A stretch of DNA of 64,000 nt from Nitrospirillum viridazoti (GCF_007827975.1 NZ_VITT01000029.1); one strand, 5' to 3'. Numbered from the stretch's first letter, positions 36,898 to 42,817 are shown. The notes: generated from the sequence alone by a model not told the origin. Numbers and translations: made by a program.

Positions 36898-37953
36898 TTA
36901 ATCGCCGAAAAGCCAACCCAAGAAGCCACGGTCCTTGCTTTCCTGGCGGGGCTTCTCGCCCTTGTCGTCGGCCTTCTGGTCCGTCGTCTTCTGGTCCGGC
37001 GCCTTCAGGTCGGCCGGCTTGGCGTCCGGTTTGTCCACAGCCGGAGCCGTCTGGCCCTCGGGGGCCGCGACCGGCGCGCCGGCGCGGGGGCCGGCCGCCG
37101 GGGTGGCCGTCGGCGTGTCGGCGGGCTGAGCCGTCAGGTTGACAGGGATGACGCGCGGCTTGGGCAGGTCCTTCACCAGGTCGTAGGTGTTCTGGTACCA
37201 GTCGCTGCCCGGGTAGTTGTAGCCCAGCACGGCGGCGGCCTTGCGCGCCTCATCCAGCATGCCCAGCGACAGGTAGACCTCCACCAGGCGGTGCAGGGCC
37301 TCCGGCACGTGGCTGGTGCTCTGGTACTGATCCACCACCTGGCGGAAACGCTTCATGGCGGCCAGGTTCAGGCCCACGCTCTGGTAATAGCGCCCGATGT
37401 CCATCTCCTTACCCGCCAGATGGTCGCGGGTCAGGTCGATCTTCAGCTTGGCGTCGCGGGCGTAAGGGCTGGTGGGGAAGCGGCGGATGACCTCTTCCAG
37501 GGCCTTCAGCGACTGCACGGTCGGGGTCTGGTCGCGCCGCACGTCGGAGATCTGCTCATAATAGCAGAGGCCCTTCAGGTAATAGGCGTAGGCGACGTTG
37601 GGGTTGCCCGGGTGCAGGCTGATGAAGCGGTCCAGCGAGCCGATGGCCTCTTCATACTTGTTGGCCTGGTAATAGGCGTAGGCGGCCATCAGCTCGGCGC
37701 GCATGGCCCAGGTGGAATAGGGGTGCTGCTGTTCCACGGCGCCGAACAGCAGGGCCGCCTTCTGGTATTCGCCGCGATCGATGGCGTTGCCGGCTTCGGA
37801 GTAGATCTGCTCCACCGGGCGTTCGATGTAGGGCGCCTCCTTCTCATCGCTGGAGCAAGCCGCGACCGCGAACAGCGCCAGGGGGGCGGCGAGCGGGACC
37901 AGGCGGCGGAGGCGACGGGGCGACAAGGCAATGCGAGGGAAGGACAAGGGCAT
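36898..37953 (-). CDS. bamD: Outer membrane assembly lipoprotein BamD
   Basis: Encodes 351 aa; relatives are usually 240-290. Lipobox LFAVAAC puts the lipidated Cys at C33. Five TPR-like units follow (EQIYSEAGNAIDRGEYQKAA, YSTWAMRAELMAAYAYYQAN, then EEVIRRFPTSPYARDAKLKI). The last 85 or so residues are a Pro/Ala/Lys/Asp-rich tail ending GFLGWLFGD, not part of the core. BAM-complex subunit for beta-barrel assembly. The ATG at 37953 gives a normal lipoprotein signal. Confidence 0.95.
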   Translation of the reverse strand: MPLSFPRIALSPRRLRRLVPLAAPLALFAVAACSSDEKEAPYIERPVEQIYSEAGNAIDRGEYQKAALLFGAVEQQHPYSTWAMRAELMAAYAYYQANKYEEAIGSLDRFISLHPGNPNVAYAYYLKGLCYYEQISDVRRDQTPTVQSLKALEEVIRRFPTSPYARDAKLKIDLTRDHLAGKEMDIGRYYQSVGLNLAAMKRFRQVVDQYQSTSHVPEALHRLVEVYLSLGMLDEARKAAAVLGYNYPGSDWYQNTYDLVKDLPKPRVIPVNLTAQPADTPTATPAAGPRAGAPVAAPEGQTAPAVDKPDAKPADLKAPDQKTTDQKADDKGEKPRQESKDRGFLGWLFGD

Positions 37954-38066
37954 CTTCTCGGAGCGGAATAGGCGGCGGGATGCGCGACGGCGTGTTATAG
38001 CACGGGTCAACCGCCCGTCGCCAAGCGGCACATTGTCGGCCTGACAGCGAAATTTCTCAAAAACCG

Positions 38067-38142
38067 GCCCCGCCGGGAACCTCGGCCCCCAGCGCGCTTA
38101 TCCTACACGGGTGTATAGGATGGGGGCTGGCGGGGCATTTTT
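38067..38142. repeat. Large nested inverted repeat in the bamD divergent region
   Basis: Three arms nest: GCCCCGCC (38067) with GGCGGGGC (38129), GCCCCCA (38085) with TGGGGGC (38121), and ATCCTACAC (38100) with GTGTATAGGAT (38111, two-base bulge). T-runs flank both outer arms (ATTTTT on plus; TTTTT on minus). It can be read as a bidirectional terminator or an operator, and no gene product obviously ends here. Confidence 0.6.
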
Positions 38143-38237
38143 GCATCGACACCCGACCGGGTTCGGGGTGGATGTACGGCAGGGCAACCGCTAGATACTT
38201 TATTAAGTCGCCTTTCCAGGACACTCTATACACCGCC

Positions 38238-39161
38238 ATGCTCGACAAGACGGCCAAGCTCAGCATCACGGAATTCAACTTCGCGCATCCGGCGTTGTGC
38301 TTGCCCAATTCCTTTTTCACGCTCAGCCATGGCGAGCCGGTGCTGCAGATCGATCTGGGCGATGCCCGGGGCGCCATTCCCCTGCGGCAGGTGGCGCAGA
38401 TGTTCACCATCTCTCCAGAAAGCGGTGACGGCCAACTGCTGGGCATGATCGCGCAGAGCCTGCGCTTCGTGCGCATTATCCGTAATGGGGATCGCATCCC
38501 GTCGGAAATCGTGGACGGAACGGCCTCCTGGACTATCGAGTCCCGCCACCGCGACCTGGCCTTCATCAAGATCGGCGGCTCGCTGCTGAAGGCCATCGCC
38601 GGCGCCCGCGCCGACGCGACCGCCGCCCTGGATGAGAGCGAGGAGGCCAAGCGCCGCATGCGCGAACAGGCGGCCGAGATCGCCGCCCTGGTCGGCGTCG
38701 CCGCCGAGCGCAAGCAGGAGGTGGTGGACAGGGTGGAGGTGCTGGCCAACGAGTTGGCCTTCCTGGAGGCGCTGCGCGAGTATTTCAAGCCGGTGTTCGA
38801 CATCGGCCGCAAGCTGCGCGAGATGCAGAAGCTGGCGCGCGGCGACCGCGAGCTGGACCACCAGTTGCGCCGCATCCAGTCGCTGCTGAAGGTGCCGGTG
38901 GAAAAGTACCGCGCCTGGTTCGATGAGGTGGAGGCCGGCACCGGCGAGGCCGTGGCGGCGCTGAAGCAGTTCGAGGGCACGGTCGCCATGCTGCGCCGGC
39001 ATCGGGACAACCTGCACTTCGAAACCCTGGCCTGGGAGGATCTTCCCCAGCGCTGGAAGACCCTGGACCCGGCCAAGGACGAGGCGATGCTGGAGATCGG
39101 CCGCCTCTATCGTTTCCTGGCGTCGCGCTATCTTGACACCAAGGTGTGGTTCGGCGGCTGA
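38238..39161 (+). CDS. Uncharacterised coiled-coil protein
   Basis: Encodes 307 aa from the ATG at 38238. No family recognised. The N-terminal about 110 residues look globular (AKLSITEFNFAHPALCLPN, GDGQLLGMIAQSLRFVRII). The middle (about 130-240) is strongly charged helix likely to form coiled coils (EEAKRRMREQAAEIAALVG, VEVLANELAFLEALREYF), and the end returns to a folded helical region. No signal peptide or membrane helix. Divergent from bamD, immediately upstream of the first sigma-54 microprotein unit. Confidence 0.75.
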   Translation: MLDKTAKLSITEFNFAHPALCLPNSFFTLSHGEPVLQIDLGDARGAIPLRQVAQMFTISPESGDGQLLGMIAQSLRFVRIIRNGDRIPSEIVDGTASWTIESRHRDLAFIKIGGSLLKAIAGARADATAALDESEEAKRRMREQAAEIAALVGVAAERKQEVVDRVEVLANELAFLEALREYFKPVFDIGRKLREMQKLARGDRELDHQLRRIQSLLKVPVEKYRAWFDEVEAGTGEAVAALKQFEGTVAMLRRHRDNLHFETLAWEDLPQRWKTLDPAKDEAMLEIGRLYRFLASRYLDTKVWFGG

Positions 39162-39208
39162 CGAAGGCTGTCGAAAGCGGCCCGCTGTCCGGCGATGAAC
39201 GGTTCCGC

Positions 39209-39226
39209 CTGTCCGCAAACGGACAG
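39209..39226. promoter_or_regulatory. Palindromic activator site, unit 1 (TGT-N10-ACA)
   Basis: CTGTCCG-CAAA-CGGACAG is a perfect 7+4+7 palindrome containing TGT-N10-ACA (39210-39225), the form bound by NifA-type sigma-54 activators. Its first base of TGT is 151 bp before the GG of the sigma-54 promoter, as in units 2 and 3. A degenerate second copy (TGA-N10-ACG) follows one base later. Confidence 0.75.
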
Positions 39227-39273
39227 TGAGCGATTTCGGACGCTGAAATGGTAGTCATATTCACCAAATGTGG

Positions 39274-39295
39274 CGAATGCGGCCAATTAGTGGCG
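39274..39295. promoter_or_regulatory. Conserved AT-rich block, unit 1
   Basis: GAATGCGGCCAATTAGTGGCG matches the blocks in units 2 and 3 around the GGCCAA core. The core starts 71 bp after the activator site and 80 bp before the -24 element in every unit. A DNA-bending (IHF-like) site is possible but not shown. Confidence 0.5.
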
Positions 39296-39358
39296 CCGCC
39301 CGGTCAACGGCCTATAAACCCTTAACCAAGAACGACCGAATTCCGCGGCTTTCGGCGG

Positions 39359-39375
39359 TTGGCACACCCCTTGCT
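39359..39375 (+). promoter_or_regulatory. Sigma-54 promoter, unit 1
   Basis: TTGGCACACCCCTTGCT has the -24 GG (39361-39362) and -12 GC (39373-39374) separated by exactly 10 bp, matching the RpoN consensus except at the G after TGGCAC. Predicted start of transcription is near 39386. Confidence 0.85.
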
Positions 39376-39418
39376 GATAAGGCAGGCATCAGCCAACCAC
39401 CCTCCGATGGAGATCAAG

Positions 39419-39556
39419 ATGTCGTCCTTCAATGCCGCGCCCCGCACCGCTTCCTTCCGCTTCTTCAAGTATCTGCCCAGCACCGAGATGGTCGAGACCG
39501 TTGCCATGCTGGCCGTGGCGCTGGTGATCAGCGTCAGCGTCAACACGATGCTTTGA
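39419..39556 (+). CDS. Sigma-54-controlled membrane microprotein A1
   Basis: Encodes 45 aa. GGAG lies 7 bp before the ATG. N-terminal half is basic/aromatic (RTASFRFFKYLPST), and the C-terminal 21 residues form one hydrophobic helix starting MVETVAMLAVAL and ending VNTML. The same RTASFRFFK core is in A2 and A3, and the C-terminal block is shared by all six microproteins. Start 58 bp after the -24 element, as in the other units. Predicted single-pass or membrane-surface peptide. Function unknown; conservation in three copies argues it is real. Confidence 0.78.
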   Translation: MSSFNAAPRTASFRFFKYLPSTEMVETVAMLAVALVISVSVNTML

Positions 39557-39589
39557 ACCGACCATATCGCACGAAGGGATACGAAAATC

Positions 39590-39748
39590 ATGACCACCCG
39601 GACCGTCACCGCCGCCCGCAGCACTGAGACCGCCAGCCTGGCCGACCGCCTCGCCGCCATCCTGCCCCGTGCCGCCGCCGTGGTCGAAACCGCCGGTATG
39701 CTGGCCGTCGCCGCCGTCATCGCGCTGTGCATCAACGCCATGCTGTAA
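39590..39748 (+). CDS. Sigma-54-controlled membrane microprotein B1
   Basis: Encodes 52 aa. GAAGGGAT precedes the ATG. N-terminus is Thr/Ala-rich (TTRTVTAARSTETASLADRL), C-terminus is the shared hydrophobic block (VVETAGMLAVAAVIALC, then INAML). Second gene of unit 1, 33 bp after A1; longer than B2 and B3 by 9 residues, so this unit is the most diverged copy. Contains one Cys in the helix. Function unknown. Confidence 0.76.
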   Translation: MTTRTVTAARSTETASLADRLAAILPRAAAVVETAGMLAVAAVIALCINAML

Positions 39749-39819
39749 AGCCTGGCAGGAATACGCGCGCCGCCCCGTGCGTCACAAAGGGGGCGGCGCT
39801 GGCCGGATCGCCGGCACAA

Positions 39820-39865
39820 ACGAAAAGGCCTTCTTCCCGCGCGGGGAAGAGGGCCTTTCGCTTTT
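39820..39865 (+). terminator. Terminator of microprotein unit 1
   Basis: AAAGGCCTTCTTCCCG pairs with CGGGGAAGAGGGCCTTT (one mismatch region), followed by CGCTTTTG. The left-arm sequence is repeated in the terminators of units 2 and 3. Confidence 0.85.
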
Positions 39866-39909
39866 GTGCTCGGCGCTATCAGGGGGCGTGCGCCAGCGCA
39901 CAGCGGGAG

Positions 39910-39942
39910 TGTTCGTAAACGGACAGTGTCCGCCGCCGCACA
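39910..39942. promoter_or_regulatory. Tandem activator sites, unit 2 (two TGT-N10-ACA)
   Basis: TGTTCGTAAACGGACA (39910-39925) is followed after one G by TGTCCGCCGCCGCACA (39927-39942). Both have the TGT-N10-ACA form, 17 bp apart. The first is 151 bp from the -24 GG. Confidence 0.75.
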
Positions 39943-39967
39943 GAGTGAAATCGCTCCTTTTTCTAAT

Positions 39968-39996
39968 AAATTGCCATTGTGGCCAAATTCTGGTGG
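39968..39996. promoter_or_regulatory. Conserved AT-rich block, unit 2
   Basis: Contains TTGCCATTGTGGCCAAATTC followed by TGGTGG, matching unit 3 almost base for base. The CCAAATTCTGG part is nearly palindromic. The GGCCAA core lies 71 bp after the activator site and 80 bp before -24. Confidence 0.5.
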
Positions 39997-40058
39997 CGCC
40001 ATGGTTGCGCGGTGATTGACGGGCCCCCGAACGCCAGGATTTCCGCCATTTCGATAAG

Positions 40059-40075
40059 TTGGCACGGCCCTTGCT
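40059..40075 (+). promoter_or_regulatory. Sigma-54 promoter, unit 2
   Basis: TTGGCACGGCCCTTGCT is a near-perfect RpoN -24/-12 element with GG at 40061-40062 and GC at 40073-40074. Predicted transcription start near 40086. Confidence 0.92.
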
Positions 40076-40118
40076 CTTATAGGGACATCACCGACCAACG
40101 ATCCTGATGGAGAGAGAA

Positions 40119-40241
40119 ATGACCGCCTTCGCCGCTTCCAGCCGCACCGCTTCCTTCCGCTTTTTCAAGGTGTTGCCCGACACCGCCGTTATCGAGGGCG
40201 TGGCCCTGCTGATCGCTGCCAGCATCAACGCCATGCTGTAA
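40119..40241 (+). CDS. Sigma-54-controlled membrane microprotein A2 (internal deletion)
   Basis: Encodes 40 aa. GGAGAGAGAA precedes the ATG. Identical to A3 over residues 1-24 (FAASSRTASFRFFKVLPDTA included), then lacks five residues in the hydrophobic block (VIEGVA joins directly to LLIAASINAML). The missing 15 bases lie between two GTGGCC repeats in A3, so this is an in-frame slippage deletion. The shortened helix may not span a membrane. Start 58 bp after -24 as in other units. Confidence 0.76.
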   Translation: MTAFAASSRTASFRFFKVLPDTAVIEGVALLIAASINAML

Positions 40242-40319
40242 GCCGACCCGGACCCTCGCGCGCTTCCATCAACGACCATCGCCCGACCAGCGATCATCAT
40301 TCAGAAGGGGATTAAGATC

Positions 40320-40451
40320 ATGACCACCGTCACCGCCACCGAAACCGCCGTCACCACCGGTTTTGCCGCGCGCCTGTCCGCCTTCGTCGAGGCCGCCGGC
40401 ATGCTGTCCGTCGCCGCCGTCATGGCCCTGTGCATCAACGCCATGCTGTGA
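40320..40451 (+). CDS. Sigma-54-controlled membrane microprotein B2
   Basis: Encodes 43 aa. AGAAGGGGATTAAG precedes the ATG. Thr/Ala-rich N-terminus (TTVTATETAVTTGFAARL) followed by the shared hydrophobic block (FVEAAGMLSVAAVMALC, INAML). Differs from B3 only at residue 8 (Glu versus Gln). It follows A2 by 78 bp. Function unknown. Confidence 0.77.
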   Translation: MTTVTATETAVTTGFAARLSAFVEAAGMLSVAAVMALCINAML

Positions 40452-40519
40452 GGCCAGGCTGATCACTACGCGCGCCCTGCCGTGATTGGGGCGCGCCGGC
40501 CGGGGTTCCGGCACAATCG

Positions 40520-40562
40520 AAAAGGCCTTCTTCCCGCGCGGGGAAGAGGGCCTTTCGCTTTT
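40520..40562. terminator. Terminator of microprotein unit 2
   Basis: AAAAGGCCTTCTTCCCGCGC pairs with GGGGAAGAGGGCCTTT, followed by CGCTTTT; near-identical to unit 1. It also lies just past the stop of the minus-strand DUF4265 gene and has TTTTC on that side, so it can serve both. Confidence 0.85.
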
Positions 40563-40567
40563 GGGCG

Positions 40568-41026
40568 TCAGGGCTGGGCGCCGCCATAGTGGCTTTCTTC
40601 AAAAAGCCAAATGCCCAGCTCCTCGCCATGTTGCATAAGGGCATAGGCGGTCTGAACGTCTGTGGCCGGTGGCACGTCGACGGTATATGCCCGGCCCCCG
40701 ACTTCGCCTTCAAAGGTGCAGCCCAGCGCCCCGATGGCCTGCCAATGTCGCTGGAAGTCTGGAAGTGCCGCCTCTTGGGCCAGGCGTATTCGATAGGTGG
40801 AATGGCCTTGGTGGGTGTGGACCCGCTGGAATAGCAACAGGCCATCCTCCGGTTGGGCGACAACGATGTCCCGATAGCTCACGCCGTAGGCGCAGCCGGG
40901 GGAATTCTCCAGGACGTAGAGATCGTCGCCCAATGGCGTGGCCCAGACATGCTCCATGGCGACGCCGTGCCAGTCGGCCGGGTCGGTGGGGATGCTGAGT
41001 TTGACCATGGCACTCTTGGCGTCCAT
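40568..41026 (-). CDS. DUF4265 family protein
   Basis: Encodes 152 aa. Motifs of the DUF4265 family: MEHVWATPLGDDLYVLENSP, AYGVSYRDIVVA and VHTHQGHSTYRI, with a C-terminal ELGIWLFEESHY. Predicted soluble alpha/beta; role unknown. GAGGG lies before the ATG at 41026; a second ATG at 41008 is possible. It points against the flanking units, lying between unit 2 and unit 3, and its 5' end faces the activator site of unit 3. Confidence 0.82.
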   Translation of the reverse strand: MDAKSAMVKLSIPTDPADWHGVAMEHVWATPLGDDLYVLENSPGCAYGVSYRDIVVAQPEDGLLLFQRVHTHQGHSTYRIRLAQEAALPDFQRHWQAIGALGCTFEGEVGGRAYTVDVPPATDVQTAYALMQHGEELGIWLFEESHYGGAQP

Positions 41027-41119
41027 CGCGATAGCCCTCAGGGCGCTTCCGGCGTGGGCAGCTTACCCTGCGGGGCTCGGCGTGTTCCAGGCCGTCGTGC
41101 GCCTGCGGACACTCCGCGG

Positions 41120-41152
41120 TGTCCGTAAACGGACAGTGTTCGCGGCCGCACA
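41120..41152. promoter_or_regulatory. Tandem activator sites, unit 3 (two TGT-N10-ACA)
   Basis: TGTCCGTAAACGGACA (41120-41135), a near-perfect 6+4+6 palindrome, is followed after one G by TGTTCGCGGCCGCACA (41137-41152). Same arrangement and 151 bp promoter distance as unit 2. Upstream, CGGACAC and GTGTCCG (41106-41125) form a further inverted pair overlapping the first site. Confidence 0.77.
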
Positions 41153-41177
41153 GAACCACATTGCCCATTCAAATACT

Positions 41178-41206
41178 AAATCGCCATTGCGGCCAAATTT
41201 TGGTGA
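41178..41206. promoter_or_regulatory. Conserved AT-rich block, unit 3
   Basis: Contains TCGCCATTGCGGCCAAATTT followed by TGGTGA. The CCAAATTTTGG part is nearly symmetric. Core position is 71 bp after the activator site and 80 bp before -24. Confidence 0.5.
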
Positions 41207-41268
41207 CAACATAGCGTGAGAACGGTCGACGCGGGCTCCAGCCCTAGGATTTCCGCCATTTCGGCAAG

Positions 41269-41285
41269 TTGGCACGGCCCTTGCT
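41269..41285 (+). promoter_or_regulatory. Sigma-54 promoter, unit 3
   Basis: TTGGCACGGCCCTTGCT, identical to unit 2, with GG at 41271-41272 and GC at 41283-41284. Predicted transcription start near 41296. Confidence 0.92.
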
Positions 41286-41328
41286 CTTATAGGGACATCA
41301 CCGACCAACGATCCTGATGGAGAGAGAA

Positions 41329-41466
41329 ATGACCGCCTTCGCCGCTTCCAGCCGCACCGCTTCCTTCCGCTTTTTCAAGGTGTTGCCCGACACCGCCGTT
41401 GTCGAGGGCGTGGCCATGATGGCTGTGGCCCTGCTGATCGCCGCCAGCATCAACGCCATGCTGTAA
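41329..41466 (+). CDS. Sigma-54-controlled membrane microprotein A3
   Basis: Encodes 45 aa. GGAGAGAGAA precedes the ATG. Begins TAFAASSRTASFRFFKVLPD, then the full-length hydrophobic block (VVEGVAMMAVALLIAAS, INAML), so it is the intact form of A2. A basic/aromatic N-terminus plus a 21-residue helix fits a single-pass inner-membrane peptide with N-in topology. Function unknown. Confidence 0.79.
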   Translation: MTAFAASSRTASFRFFKVLPDTAVVEGVAMMAVALLIAASINAML

Positions 41467-41544
41467 GCCGACCCGGACCCTCACGCGCTTTCATCAACGA
41501 CCATCGCCCGACCAGCGATCATCATTCAGAAGGGGATTAAGATC

Positions 41545-41676
41545 ATGACCACCGTTACCGCCACCCAGACCGCCGTCACCACCGGTTTTGCCGCCCGCCT
41601 GTCCGCCTTCGTTGAGGCCGCCGGCATGCTGTCCGTCGCCGCCGTCATGGCTCTGTGCATCAACGCCATGCTGTGA
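41545..41676 (+). CDS. Sigma-54-controlled membrane microprotein B3
   Basis: Encodes 43 aa. AGAAGGGGATTAAG precedes the ATG, 78 bp after A3. Sequence as B2 with one change (Gln at residue 8); N-terminal Thr/Ala-rich part and C-terminal block VEAAGMLSVAAVMALC then INAML. Near-identity with B2 at DNA level indicates a recent duplication of the whole unit. Confidence 0.77.
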   Translation: MTTVTATQTAVTTGFAARLSAFVEAAGMLSVAAVMALCINAML

Positions 41677-41723
41677 GGCGCCGATACTGTCCAGACCTGA
41701 CGGCCGGGTTTCCCGGCCGGAAA

Positions 41724-41768
41724 CGGAAAAGGCCTTCTTCCCGGATGGGGAAGAAGGCCTTTTCGTTT
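41724..41768. terminator. Terminator of microprotein unit 3 (bidirectional with lpxC)
   Basis: A long stem: AAAAGGCCTTCTTCCC and GGGAAGAAGGCCTTTT match perfectly around a short loop, with CGTTT after it. It is about 95 bp past the lpxC stop on the opposite strand and can stop that transcript too. A second small hairpin (CGGCCGGG/CCCGGCCG) lies at 41701-41719. Confidence 0.9.
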
Positions 41769-41863
41769 GAGGCTCAGTGATTGGTGTTGTGTTTGGTTTT
41801 TGGTGCTTGTTGGCCGGACGGACGGCGGCGTGGTTCGTCTATTCGGTGTCGGGTATTCGAGTA

Positions 41864-42817
41864 TCAGGCGGTGGCCAGTAGCGGCTGCTCCCAGGCCGGG
41901 ACGAAGGCGGCGTCCATCTCCTCGACGATCTCATAGGCGGAGGCGTCGGCGAACAGGGCGTGCAGCAGCTTGTTGTTCAGCGCGTGGCCGGAGCGGATGC
42001 CGGAGTAGTGGCCGACGATGGCGTAGCCCGCCATGTACAAGTCGCCCACGGCGTCCAGGATCTTGTGGCGCACGAACTCGTCATCGAAGCGCAGGCCGCC
42101 CTCGTTCAGGACGCGGTCGCCGTCGATGACGATGGCGTTGTCCATGGAGCCGCCCCGGGCCAGGCCGGCACGGCGCAGCATGTCCACTTCCTGCAGGAAG
42201 CCGAAGGTACGGGCCTCGGCCACCTCATCCTTGAAGCTGTCGGCTTCCAGGCGGACGAACCCTTCCTGGCGACGGACGGCGGCGCTGGCGAAGTCGATCT
42301 CGAACGCGAAGCTGGAGCCGGAGGCCGGGGTCAGGGTGGCGACCTTCTCGCCCTCCACCACCGACACGGGGCGCAGCACGCGGATGACGCGGCGCGCGGC
42401 CTCCTGCTGGGTGATGCCGGCGCACTCGATCAGAAAGACGAAGGGGGCGGCGCTGCCGTCCATGATGGGAACCTCGGCCCCGTCCAGGTCGATGAACAGG
42501 TTGTCGATGCCACAGCCGCGCAGGGCGGACATGACATGCTCAACCGTGCCCACCGTGGCGCCGGTGGCGTTGGCGACCACCGTGCACAGGCGGGTATCAA
42601 CCACCGCATCCCAACGGGCCGGCACGGCCGCCTGGGCTTCAGTGGCGCCACCGCGCAACAGATCCACGCGGCGGAAGACGATACCGGTGTTCACCGGCGC
42701 CGGGCGCATCGTCATGGCAACGGGCAGGCCGGAATGCAGGCCGACGCCGGTGCAATTGATGGGGGCCTTCAGCGTCTGCTGGCGGGCGGCGGTGATGGGT
42801 TCACGATCGGCGTACAC
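41864..42817 (-). CDS. lpxC: UDP-3-O-acyl-N-acetylglucosamine deacetylase
   Basis: Encodes 317 aa with a GTG start (42817). Zinc enzyme for the committed step of lipid A synthesis. Visible: TLKAPINCTGVGLHSG, TVEHVMSALRGCGIDNLFID (zinc-ligand His), the FEIDFA block, ARTFGFLQEVDMLR, the DxxGDLYMAG region, and GHYSGIRSGHALNNKLLHAL with the catalytic/zinc His residues. It follows ftsZ on the same strand, but after a terminator and more than 400 bp, so it has its own promoter. Confidence 0.97.
   Translation of the reverse strand: MYADREPITAARQQTLKAPINCTGVGLHSGLPVAMTMRPAPVNTGIVFRRVDLLRGGATEAQAAVPARWDAVVDTRLCTVVANATGATVGTVEHVMSALRGCGIDNLFIDLDGAEVPIMDGSAAPFVFLIECAGITQQEAARRVIRVLRPVSVVEGEKVATLTPASGSSFAFEIDFASAAVRRQEGFVRLEADSFKDEVAEARTFGFLQEVDMLRRAGLARGGSMDNAIVIDGDRVLNEGGLRFDDEFVRHKILDAVGDLYMAGYAIVGHYSGIRSGHALNNKLLHALFADASAYEIVEEMDAAFVPAWEQPLLATA

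Noticed and set aside
39209..41152. Calling the activator sites definitively NifA sites
   Set aside because: TGT-N10-ACA fits, but the consensus T after N4 is not kept and half-sites are extended (CGGACA); kept as hypothesis only.
39209..41768. CRISPR-like or transposon-like interpretation of the repeats
   Set aside because: Repeats are whole transcription units with promoters, ORFs and terminators; no short repeat-spacer pattern, transposase or terminal inverted repeats.
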